Notes under the pieces: model-generated
The model's database searches: none
What the model saw: only the letters and a program-made list of their open reading frames with translations
Told to the model about the DNA's origin: nothing
In this document: positions 1-9,147 of the stretch, piece after piece
Layout of the letters: each line of letters opens with the position of its first letter
Position numbering within the stretch: the first letter of the stretch is position 1
Assembly: GCA_905221605.1 (NCBI GenBank)
Contig: CAJNDS010002302.1
Span: 270,001-334,000 of the forward strand
Direction of reading: 5' to 3'
Length of the DNA: 64,000 nt
Origin: Symbiodinium natans
Taxonomy: Eukaryota > Sar > Dinophyceae > Suessiales > Symbiodiniaceae
Position numbers and translations under genes: made by a program

Positions 1-144
1 AAACCCTAAACCCTAAACCCTAAACCCTAAACCCTAAACCCTAAACCCTAAACCCTAAACCCTAAACCCTAAACCCTAAACCCTAAACCCTAAACCCTAA
101 ACCCTAAACCCTAACCTAAACCCTAAACCCTAAACCCTAAACCG
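1..144 (-). repeat. Telomeric array (CCCTAAA on +), possible left chromosome end
   Basis: About 20 near-perfect CCCTAAA units with one shortened unit near 113 fill the window from its first base. The C-rich strand reads 5' to 3' on +, as at a left chromosome end. Similar arrays recur throughout the window, so this could be the true terminus or another interstitial block at the edge of the window. Confidence 0.8.
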
Positions 145-242
145 TGTTAAAAAGTGTGTACGGTTAAAAAAACGAACTAAACCCCAAACCCTGAACTCTA
201 CACCCTAAACCCTAAAACCTAAATGAACCTTTAAGTATAGGG

Positions 243-335
243 CTTAGGGTTTAGGGTTTAGGGTTTAGGGTTTAGGGTTTAGGGTTTAGGGTTTAGGGTT
301 TAGGGTTTAGGGTTCAGGGTTTAGGGTTTAGGGTT
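243..335 (+). repeat. Interstitial TTTAGGG array
   Basis: About 13 TTTAGGG units in G-strand orientation, opposite to the array at base 1. A ~100-bp degenerate CCCTAAA-like stretch (145-240) separates the two arrays. Together they form a divergent pair. Confidence 0.95.
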
Positions 336-430
336 CTCCTAGATCCTCCTTGAGATGGGCCTGGCGAGACGACTCCACGAGGGCTTTGCACAGGAAGCCC
401 AGCCGACCTCTGTTGCTTGCTTTTACTACA

Positions 431-541
431 TAGGGTTTAGGGTTTAGGGTCTAGGGTTTAGGGTTTAGGGTTTAGGGTTTAGGGTTTAGGGTTTAGGGTT
501 TAGGGTTTAGGGTTTAGGGTTTAGGGTTTAGGGTTTAGGGT
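431..541 (+). repeat. Interstitial TTTAGGG array
   Basis: About 16 units with one TCTAGGG variant. It starts abruptly after a unique spacer and ends at a TGTTGGGATCC boundary. Confidence 0.95.
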
Positions 542-1016
542 GTTGGGATCCTTCTAGTTGTGTTCGCTTTGGCTTGAAGGGTTTAAGGCCTAGGTTTAGG
601 AGTTAGTATCGACAGCCAGCAGCAACAAATCAGGGTTTGGTTGAAAGGGGTTGGGTGCCTCCTGTTCTACAAATGTGTAGGTTCTAAGGCCAGGATATAA
701 AGGGCCCAATCCCCCTCCCCTAGTATCAAACCCCCGCCTACCTCCTAATTAGCTGGCGGAATGGAAGGCAGATGCCTCGCAAAAGGGAGGTCTAACCATA
801 TTCAGGTTACTTCTATCCCTGCGTATAAGTGTTCCAAGAACCTTCCTGTCGGGCGGCAAGGGGTCCAGGTTGTAAATCGCTGAACCCGGAGACTGGAAAG
901 CCCAAGCAGTCTGGGAACAAACGCCGCACGACAAAATGTCCAGAAAGCTCTAAGCTAGCAGAGCAAATACGTTCGCCTTAACCCTAACGGCTGAATCCTA
1001 ACCCTATGAGCCCTAT

Positions 1017-1210
1017 GAGCCCTAAACCCTAAACCCTAAACACTAAACCCTAAACCCTAAACCCTAAACCCTGAACCCTGAACCCTGAACCCTGAACCCT
1101 AAACCCTGAACCCTGAACCCTGAACCCTGAACCCTAAACCCTGAACCCTGAACCCTGAGAACCCTGAGCCCTAAACCCTAAACCCTAAACCCTAAACCCT
1201 AAACCCCAAC
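1017..1210 (-). repeat. CCCTAAA/CCCTGAA mixed array
   Basis: About 27 units in C-strand orientation. CCCTGAA variants dominate the middle (1074-1155) and canonical CCCTAAA flanks them, showing local spread of a variant. Confidence 0.93.
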
Positions 1211-1772
1211 TCTATAATCCTGAAACCTAAACCCGAAAACCCAGCTTCCGTGCTGCTGGGGTGGCGGCGCCACCTGCGGAGCAGCATCCTCATGAGGTAT
1301 AGGGGTTTGGGGAACCCTAAACCCTAAACCCTAAACCCTAAACCCTGATCCCAAAACTCTGGGGTTTCGGGTTTGGGGTTTGGGGTTTAGGGTTTAGGCG
1401 GCCAGGGGGCGATGGAACGTCAACGCAACCTAAATAGTGAACCCGAAGTTGACCCCAAACCATAAACAAAACCTGAAACCTTGAACCTTAGCCCTAAACC
1501 CTGAACCCTAAACCCTAAATCCGAGGCTCCATACCAACATTACGAGCCCAAGCTTACAGAGAGCCGCCTTGGGTGGGCAAACCCATGTAAACCCTTAGGG
1601 TTTAGGGTTTAGGGTTTCGGGTTTAGGGTTGATAATCGAGACTCTTGGTCCTGGTACCCTGCATAGCCTCGATCCTTTTTTCAGCCCAAACCAGCTAAAG
1701 GGTTTAGGGCGGTTTGGGCATCTAGGCTTGTGGGATTTAGGGTTTGGGCGCTTGAGATGTCAAGCTCCCCAT

Positions 1773-1863
1773 GAACCCTAAACCCTAAACCCTAAACCCT
1801 AAACCCTAAACCCTAAACCCTAAGCCCTAAACCCTAAACCCTAAACCCTAAACCCTAAACCTT
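1773..1863 (-). repeat. CCCTAAA array
   Basis: About 13 units with one CCCTAAG variant, C-strand orientation on +. Confidence 0.94.
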
Positions 1864-1987
1864 GAGGGCTTCGGAGATCTCAAGCCCCAGGTGTCCTGCA
1901 CTTGCGTGCCGCCAGTTGGCCAAGCAGCGAAAACGACACCTCCTGCACACCCGGAGTTCTCTCAAAATCTTGGGTGTACGGGCTTTC

Positions 1988-2075
1988 GGGGGTTTAGGGT
2001 TTAAGGTTTAGGGTTTAGGGTTTCGGGTTTAGGGTTTAGGGTTTAGGGCTTGACGGCTTGAGGGTTTAGGGTTTA
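1988..2075 (+). repeat. Degenerate TTTAGGG array
   Basis: TTTAGGG units mixed with TTTAAGG, TTTCGGG and GCTTGAC-like variants. More degenerate than neighbouring arrays. Confidence 0.85.
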
Positions 2076-2543
2076 GCTGGGTTCTCTTCGTTAGCAAGAC
2101 CGAACCAGTCGAGTAGGGTTTCGGGCTTAGGGTTTACGCTTAACTGGTGGCTCTTGGTACGGAATGAAGGAACTAGGTATACCCTATGAAATCTCAAAAG
2201 GCATAATATATAGCGGGGAGATAAAGGTACCCAATTCATTTCCTAAGTCAAGCCCTAAACCCTAACAACCTGTTGCTTGAGGGATTTTAAGGGTTGGCTG
2301 GAAGGGCCGGTTCATAGACCAGGCCTGAGCGAGGTAGTCAGGGTTTAGGGTTTAGGGCGGGTTTAACGGAAGGGCGCTTTGTGAGAGCGCATCAGTCTGC
2401 AGACCTAGCCACCACAAGACCGCCCACTTACAACTCTCAGGGAGTTAAGGCCTTCTCTTTCCTTGCAAAGCAACATGTACTTTCGATGCAACTGGCACTG
2501 GGGACACCTTATTAAACCCTAAACCCTAAACCCTAAATACTAA

Positions 2544-2641
2544 TTGCTTAAGAACCCCGAAAAAAAGACAACATGTTCTTCCTTGTGAAGGGTAATATAG
2601 GGATTCTTGTTCTTTATTCTTTTTGGGGGGTTCTTAAGCAA
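2544..2641. mobile_element. MITE-like element with 15-bp perfect inverted ends
   Basis: The left end TTGCTTAAGAACCCC (2544-2558) is the exact reverse complement of the right end at 2627-2641. The 68-bp interior is AT-rich and non-coding. Size and ends fit a miniature inverted-repeat element or a stable hairpin. It follows a short CCCTAAA tract directly. No target-site duplication can be assigned with confidence. Confidence 0.65.
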
Positions 2642-3129
2642 AGAGTAGTTCACTTGGTCACTTAAAACACTCGCGTTATCTGGATCGCTTGGGGCGCTTG
2701 GGCCAAGTCACTTGGGGCGCTTGGGTCATTTCTATGTCCATATCTTGAAGCACAAGGCGACGTGGCACTGATCCTTCACGTCCAACACACATGTACAAGC
2801 CCAGACACAGACTATTTCCTAAACCCTACTGTGCACCTGAGAAGTCCCCAACACTTACAAGGGCCCTCATTGTACTTGATCAAGCCCTTTCAAACCCCAA
2901 ACCTTGAGCTCCAAGTCTTTTGGGCATCCATACTCGGAGGCTCAAGGGTAGTTAGTTTCTGCAGTTTTAAGCTTCACCTGGGAACTGACCCTTGCATGGG
3001 CTTCTAATCAGCCCACTTACCACAGCTTTCAAAAAGGACTTCAAGACAAAGAACAAATCCCGAGCCACATCTTTTGAAAACAAAAAACCCGGCCCCACTT
3101 CTGACGCCCCATGCACCTTCATGTAGAAG

Positions 3130-3245
3130 ACCCTAAACCCTGAAATCTACACCCTAAACCCTAAACCCTAAACCCTAAACCCTAGACCCTAGACCCTAGA
3201 CCCTAGACCCTAGACCCTAGACCCTAGACCCTAGACCCTAAACCT
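3130..3245 (-). repeat. Array with an internal CCCTAGA block
   Basis: Canonical CCCTAAA units give way to about eight consecutive CCCTAGA units (3181-3236) and then return to CCCTAAA. The sharp switch points to local tandem amplification of a single variant unit. Confidence 0.93.
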
Positions 3246-3338
3246 AATCCCTACAGCTCTGGGGTTTTGCTGAGGCCTCCGGGCTGCATTTGCGGCTGGG
3301 AAGGGACGAAGCCTTGGCACTTTCTTGTCTAGGGGTTT

Positions 3339-3435
3339 CGGGTTTAGGGTTTAGGGTTTAGGGTTTAGGGTTTAGGGTTTAGGGTTTAGGGTTTAGGGTT
3401 AGGGTTCAGGGTTCAGGGTTCCGGGTTCAGGGTTC
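3339..3435 (+). repeat. TTTAGGG array with TTCAGGG tail
   Basis: About nine TTTAGGG units, one short GTTAGGG unit, then TTCAGGG/TTCCGGG variants. Confidence 0.92.
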
Positions 3436-3826
3436 ATGGCTTAGGTTGTATGTTTGCGGTTCAAGGAACCCTAAACCCTAAACCCTAAACCCTTATCCCT
3501 GAACCCCAAACCCTAAAGGGGTTTCCGTGGGGTTGGCGTGTAGGGAGGAGGCTGGTCAGGGTGGGAGTTCGGGCGTTGAAGGCTTACTGGGCTGGATTTG
3601 GGGCTTTGGGACTTATACCCTGAAACCCTCAACCTCAAACCCTAAACACCTAAAACCCGTAAAACCTTAAACCCTCAAACCCTCGAACCCTTGAACCCTT
3701 AAACCCTCATCCCTTAAACCCTCAGTCCTGAATAGAGAGCATAGGCCCCCCTATTATACTCCCTCTCTTAAGGACTGTTAGTAGGCAACATCCCAACCTC
3801 AACCCTTAAACCCCAAACGCACTAGA

Positions 3827-3940
3827 CTAGACCCGGGAGTAACCTAGGAAGAAAAAGCGTAATCTTTTTGGTTTCAAGGGATTATTTTAAGGGAACCCCA
3901 ACCCAGAAAAAAAAAAACAAAGGCCTACTCCCGGTCCTAG
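3827..3940. mobile_element. Interspersed short repeat, family A, copy 1
   Basis: A ~114-bp unit that starts CTAGACCCGGGAGTA and ends with the near reverse complement TACTCCCGGTCCTAG. It has a conserved core (TTTTTGGTTT, then AAGGGAAC). Related copies lie at 4504, 15801 and 47856. Inverted ends and dispersed copies suggest a small non-autonomous element. It carries no coding sequence. Confidence 0.7.
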
Positions 3941-4503
3941 TTCAAGTAAGGTCCGAACCCGGCGGCTGCGACACGGGAATTGCAGTGGGTGGCTGTCCTG
4001 CAAGCTCCCCAAACTCTAAACCCCAAACCCCAAACCCTAAACCCTAAACCCTAACCCCCAAACCCCAAACCCCAAGCCCTCAACCCTAGGCCCTAAAGCC
4101 TAAACCCGAACGCTAACCCCTAAACTGCGTAGCTGTCGTCTGCTTCATGACCGATATTTGCTATGTTAAGTTGTCTTCAAAAACAAGCCCAAGCAGATCC
4201 GCCGAGGCTACCCCCTACGAAGAGGCCCAGAAATGGCCCAGAGAAGACCAAAAACAAAGGCCCGAGTAGGCCCAGAGGCCACCCCCCTCCCCCCTCCCCT
4301 CCTTTATTATGACGACCCGGGCCCGGGTCCCACAAACCCAGCACTCCGAGGAGGGGGGGGGGGATCATTCAAGCCACCCCAACATCAGACCCTATAAATT
4401 ATCCCCAAACCCTAAACAGCTGACCACGCACGAGATACTGAAGGCTCGGCAACAACTGACTCCTTAAGTCATGCCCGAGGCCTACGCTCTTGCAAATTCA
4501 TAG

Positions 4504-4620
4504 CTAGACACAAGGAGAAACATAGGAATAACAAGGGTACCCTTTTTGGTTTAAAGGGGCTTACTTATGAGGGAACCTACACCCTAAACAAAAAGAATAA
4601 GGGCCTACTCTGGGTCCTAC
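4504..4620. mobile_element. Interspersed short repeat, family A, copy 2
   Basis: Begins CTAGACACAAGGAGAAACATAGG and keeps the family core (ACCCTTTTTGGTTTAAAGG, then GAGGGAACC). It ends GGGCCTACTCTGGGTCCTAC. It is diverged from copy 1 at the left end but collinear through the core. Confidence 0.68.
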
Positions 4621-5125
4621 ACATACGACGCCAAGCCCTGATACAATGGCAGCCCACATTAAACTTTGCAACGTTTAAACCTTTTTAAGCCTGCTCCGCC
4701 CAAGCCCCCTAAACCCTAAACCCTAAACCCTAAACCCTGAACCCTAAACAAGCCCAACATGTCCCCTGGCTTAAACCTTGGCAAGCTCTGACAAACCCTT
4801 CACCTGCTATGCCTCACAAACAAACTTTAACCCCGAAGCTCGAAACCTTTATCAATCCTAAAAAACCCCCAAAAGCCTAAACCACAAAAAAAAGACACCA
4901 AGACCCCAAATTCCAAAACCCTAAAGCCCTAAAACTAAAGCCCTGAAACCCAACAACCTCAAACCCCAAAACCTTACAACCCTACAGCCCTAAACCCTTA
5001 CAAGAATCAACTAGGATGGCCCTTAGGGCCCTCTGACAAAGACTCCTACACGTAGTCCTCTTAAGCCCAAGAAGGGAAAAAAACCCTAAACCCCAACCAC
5101 CAAAACCCTTAACCTCAAAACCTTA

Positions 5126-5200
5126 CAACCCTAAACCCTAAACCCTAAACCCTAAACCCTAAACCCTAAACCCTAAACCCTAAACCCTAAACCCTTACAA
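5126..5200 (-). repeat. CCCTAAA array
   Basis: About 10 perfect units in C-strand orientation. Confidence 0.94.
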
Positions 5201-5296
5201 GCACCAAGCGCTTGGTTTTTCCAAGACCACTGGGGCGGGGCCTGGTGCGCCGACGAAGGACGTGCGTGGGCTGTGGACGGCGGGCCTTCGTTTTGC

Positions 5297-5428
5297 TCAA
5301 GGCAGGGTTTAGGGCAAGTTTAGGGTTAGGGTCTAGGGTCTAGGGTTTAGGGTTTAGGGTTTAATTAGGGTTTAGGGTTTAGGGTTTAGGGTTTCGGGTT
5401 TCGGGTTTAGGCTTTAGGGTTTCGGGTT
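5297..5428 (+). repeat. Degenerate TTTAGGG array
   Basis: TTTAGGG units with TCTAGGG and TTTCGGG variants and one AATTAGGG interruption near 5362. Confidence 0.88.
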
Positions 5429-5948
5429 CAGCATCTCAAGTCCGAGCATTCACTAGTCAAGCAGCTTGTCAAGCGTTGGAAAATAACCCACCCACCCAAG
5501 AAACCCATAACATTGAGAAAATACAAAGTTCACTCAATACATTCCCAGTAGTTAGTTTTTAACGGACCCAAAACCCGAAATCTAATCTAAGGCCCACAAC
5601 AGGCCCTTTATGCCCTTAGGGCCCTAACCCTACGGTTTAAAAGCACCTATCGGCGAAGGCTCGTGGTCAAAAACGCAGAAAACGAGAGGCCACCCAGAAC
5701 CGTCGATTTCAGTACCAAAAAATCGCATTTTTAATAGGGGCCCGGGCCGATCCTGGGGGGTCCCCCTCATTTGAGGTGTTTTTGAGGCAAACATTCCCTC
5801 TCAAGGGGGGGTCGGAGTTTGAGGCAAGGAGGGGTCTCCGAAGACTATTTTGCCTTTAAAATTGAAAAATACGACCCCCCCTTGACCAAAACTAGGCTGT
5901 GAAAAGGTCGCGGGGGCGGCCCTTCATCAGAATTGAGGGTTAAAAGCC

Positions 5949-6030
5949 CTGAAACATCCTGAAAAACATTGAAAAACCTTGAAAAAACACTGAAGAACTC
6001 TGAAAAACCTTGAAAAACCTTGAAAAAACT
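5949..6030. repeat. Short tandem repeat, unit about CCTTGAAAAA
   Basis: Eight or so imperfect ~10-bp units (CCTTGAAAAA, CATTGAAAAA, CTCTGAAAAA) lie directly beside the 30-bp minisatellite. The minus-strand frames here translate as Phe-rich repeats and are not genes. Confidence 0.75.
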
Positions 6031-6040
6031 CGGGGACAAG

Positions 6041-6576
6041 GAAATTCACCATGGCCCACTTTTGAAGCCGAAATTCACCGTTGCCCACTTTTGAAGCCCG
6101 GAAAGTCACCGTTGCCCACTTTTGAGGCCCGGAAAGTCACCGTTGCCCACTTTTGAGGCCCGGAAAATCACCGTTGCCCACTTTTCAGGCCCGGAAAATC
6201 ACCGTTGCGCAGTTTAGAGGCCCCAAAAGTCACCGTTGCCCACTTTTGAGGCCCGGAAAGTCACCGTTGCCCACTTTTGAGGCCCGGAAAATCACCGTTG
6301 CCCACTTTTGAGGCCGAAAAAATCACCGTTGCCCACTTTTGAGACCGTTGCCCACTTTTGAGGCCCGGAAAATCACCGTTGCCCACTTTTGAGGCCCGGA
6401 AAATCACCGTTGCCCACTTTTGAGGCCCCAAAAGTCACCGTTGCCCACTTTTGAGGCCCGGAAAGTCACCGTTGCCCACTTTTGAGGCCCGGAAAATCAC
6501 CGTTGCCCACTTTTGAGGCCGAAAAAGTCACCGTTGCCCACTTTTGAGGCCGAAAATCACCGTTGCCCACTTTTGA
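6041..6576. repeat. 30-bp minisatellite, about 18 copies
   Basis: Consensus core TCACCGTTGCCCACTTTTGA joined by GGCCCGGAAA[A/G]. Period about 30 bp, about 18 copies over 536 bp. Most copies differ only at an A/G before TCACC and in the GGCCCGG / GGCCCCA / GGCCGAA linker. One copy near 6198 is diverged (TTGCGCAGTTTAGAG) and one near 6342 is shortened. This is the only long tandem repeat in the window with no resemblance to a telomere unit. There are no unique spacers between repeats, so it is not a CRISPR. Confidence 0.95.
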
Positions 6577-7132
6577 ATTAGGGTTTAAATTCATTATGAT
6601 AGAGAGGTTTAGGCTTTAGGGTTGCGGGTTTCGGGTTGAGAGTTTCGGGTTGGGGGTTGAGGGTTAGAGGTTCTGACGACGCCTGACCGAAGGAGCCATG
6701 TACCTACATAGTACATACTTGTACTTGCGCCCTAAAGCATACCCCAGATAGAAAAGAGTCCCCATAAAGGGACCCCCAAGATGGGTTCCCCTTTTTCGGA
6801 ATTGCCATTTAGGAACCCCTTTAAGGCCCAAGTAAATACGCTAAACCCTAACATGCGCACATGGATACTTGCGGGGCTTCCATCGCTGTCTGTCCACAAG
6901 ACACCAGCTCTCAACCATAACATTCAAGAGGGTTTAGGGTTTCGGGTTTAGGGTTTAGGGTTTAGGGTGCAGGGTTTAGGGTTTAGGGTTTTGGGGTTTA
7001 GGGTTTAGGGTTTAGGGGTCACAAGTTTCCACCGCGGAATGCCGCAAACAGCGGTTTTCGCTGCAGCATGAGCTACGTCTTGCCTTGCAAATAGTCATGC
7101 CACACCTTCGGGCCTTACAAAACCTTCAAGAG

Positions 7133-7367
7133 GGTTTAGGGTTTAGAGGTTTAGGGTTTAGGGTTTAGGGTTTCGGGTTTCGGGTTTAGGGTTTAGGGTT
7201 TAGGGTTTAGGGTTTAGGGTTTAGGGTTTAGGGTTTAGGGTTTAGGGTTTAGGGTTTAGGGTTAGGGTTTAGGGTTTAGGGTTTAGGGTTTAGGGTTCAG
7301 GGTTCAGGGTTCAGGGTTAAGGGTTCAGGGTTCAGGGTTCAGGGTTCAGGGTTTAGGGTTTAGGGGA
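7133..7367 (+). repeat. Long TTTAGGG array with TTCAGGG block
   Basis: About 33 units. The right end (7296-7350) is homogenised to TTCAGGG before returning to TTTAGGG. Confidence 0.95.
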
Positions 7368-8413
7368 GCAACGAACGCGCGGTTGCACAAGGCTTTGGCA
7401 CCTTCCACGGTTTTACCTATGGCAACACTCGCAGGTTGCCATATTTTAGCCTCAACCCTAAGCACAACGCGTGTTGGAGCACCTGAAAGGTGGGGGATTG
7501 CTCTACAGTAGGGCTTCAGGCTGCGGGTTTACGAGGTCTCGGTCCATTGGGGGTGGGCCTTGGCCTACCCAAACTTAGGATGTCAAGCAGTAAGCAACTT
7601 CGATCGCAAGTTCGTGGCTACCCAGCGCTGCCACCCAACTCTAAGCCCGAAACCCTAAACCCTTGACCCTGAACGCAATGAACCCCCCAGAAACATGCCT
7701 GGCCCGAGGGGTTTAGGGCTTGGGGTTCAGGGCTTAGGGTATCTCGCCTGTTGCTGGACACCACGGAGATGTTACCTGAGGGGCGCCAGGCTCACTCAAG
7801 CAAGTTGCTGGCACCCTAAAACCCACGCCTTCTAGCCGAAGATTGAGGTTTAAGCTTTAGGGTTTACAGTTCAGGGTTGAGGGCTTCAGGGTTCAGGGTT
7901 TAGGGTTTAGGGTTTAGGGTTTAGGGTTTAGGATTTAGGGTTTAGGGTTGCTTTCTGATGACACGGAGGACTTGGGGCTGCCCCAGAAGACGTTAAGTAC
8001 TTGGCTTTGCTGGGTCCCCGAAAAGCAGCTGAGTTGCGCGCACAGCTCCAAATACAGTCTACAAAGCCCTGAACCCTAAACCCTAAACCCTACACCCTAA
8101 ACCCTAAACCCTAAACCCTAAACCCTAAACCCTAAACCCTAAACCATCCCAAAACCTTCGGGATTGTCCAAAATCCTAAACCCTAAACAAAAAATTTAAA
8201 CACTAAACCCTTAACCCTAAACCCTAGCCCTAAACCCTAAACCCTGAATCCTAAACCCTAGGCCCTAGACCCTAAACACTAAACACTAAATCCCTAAACC
8301 CTCCCCAAACCCCTCGAAGTTCTGTGCTTCCACTTCAACAGCCAGGCCTGAGGACTCACGGGGTGTCAAGATGCGCCTCAGGATGCGGATGGTCTGCTTT
8401 TGTGTCGATATGG

Positions 8414-8507
8414 TTTGGGGTTTAGGGTTTAGGGTTTAGGGTTTAGGGTTTAGGGTTTAGGGTTTAGGGTTTAGGGTTTAGGGTTTAGGGTTTAGGGTTT
8501 AGGGTTG
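8414..8507 (+). repeat. TTTAGGG array
   Basis: About 13 units, nearly perfect, followed by degenerate telomere-like sequence to 8700. Confidence 0.94.
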
Positions 8508-8967
8508 ATAAAGCTTGGGGTAGTTTAAGCTTTTAAGGTTTAGGGATAGTAAAGTTGAGGGTTTAGGATTTAGGGACTATAAGGTTTAGGATTCAAGGTT
8601 CAGGGTTCAGGGTTTAGGGTTTATAAGGTTTGGGTTTTAGGGTCAGGGTTCAGGGTTTAGGGTTTATAAGGTTTAGAGTTCAAGGCACAGGGTCCAGGAT
8701 AAACCGCACCAAACCCAAACCCTAAACCCTAAACCCCGTAACAAAACCCTAAAACCTTAAGGGCTGTAAGGCTTGGCGGCTTGGGCGGCCGTTCAAATGT
8801 ATAGGGTTTAAGGGTCCCCTGACATGGGCCTTCAGTTGGGGAACCCTTATATACCCCTTAGACGCTACAACAACCCAACCCTAAACCCTAAACCCCAAAC
8901 CTATGATCTGTATAGGGTTTCGGGTTTAGGGTTTAGGGTCTAGGGTTTTGGGTTATAGGGATATCGC

Positions 8968-9046
8968 CACTTCTCCAAAATTATGGTCTCTTTTGGGGTC
9001 CTTCATGCAGGGTACCCCAAAAAAGAACCCAAAATGTGGAGAAGTG
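8968..9046. mobile_element. Hairpin / MITE-like element with ~32-bp imperfect inverted ends
   Basis: CACTTCTCCA at the left is matched by TGGAGAAGTG at the right. Further in, TCTTTTGGGGT pairs with ACCCCAAAAAAGA. About 13 bp of loop remain, so the whole 79-bp unit could fold into one hairpin. Non-coding; consistent with a miniature inverted-repeat element. Confidence 0.62.
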
Positions 9047-9073
9047 ACCACAGAAGAGTTCTCCAAATAAAGG

Positions 9074-9147
9074 CCCATAAACCCTAAACCCTAAACCCTA
9101 AACCCTAAACCCTAAACCCTAAACCCTAAACCCTAAACCCTAAACCC
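9074..9147 (-). repeat. CCCTAAA array
   Basis: About 10 units directly downstream of the hairpin element. Confidence 0.94.

Larger units (their letters stand above)
336..2543. other. Non-genic mosaic of spacers and short telomeric arrays
   Basis: Apart from the arrays listed separately, this stretch holds short telomeric tracts in both orientations near 1312-1347, 1592-1628, 1375-1398 and 2340-2360. Between them are unique spacers of 100-300 bp. The only frames are short and show no codon bias or motif, so I see no gene. Confidence 0.7.
2642..3826. other. Spacer and telomeric-variant region
   Basis: Unique sequence to about 3125, including a short frame at 2762-3007 with no recognisable motif. 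After that come the arrays at 3130-3245 and 3339-3435. From 3618 to 3730 there are degenerate CCCTAAA/CCCTCAA-like units. No supportable gene. Confidence 0.65.
3941..5943. other. Non-genic spacers with degenerate CCCTAAA-like tracts
   Basis: Besides family A copy 2 and the listed arrays, there are mixed CCCCAAA/CCCTAAA tracts at 4012-4080 and 4708-4748. Loosely CCCTAAA-like sequence runs from 4850 to 5120. The stretch 5440-5940 is unique, with G-runs at 5755-5812. No gene is visible. Confidence 0.62.
6577..8967. other. Telomeric mosaic, no gene
   Basis: TTTAGGG arrays lie at 6929-7018, 7133-7367, 7855-7948 and 8414-8507. CCCTAAA arrays lie at 8068-8145 and 8200-8300. A ~110-bp diverged family-D-like spacer is at 6738-6850. 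The rest is spacer sequence of 100-450 bp with no frame showing motif or codon bias. Confidence 0.65.

Noticed and set aside
6041-6576. CRISPR-like direct repeats
   Set aside because: Units are contiguous and vary gradually with no unique spacers; the setting is eukaryotic.
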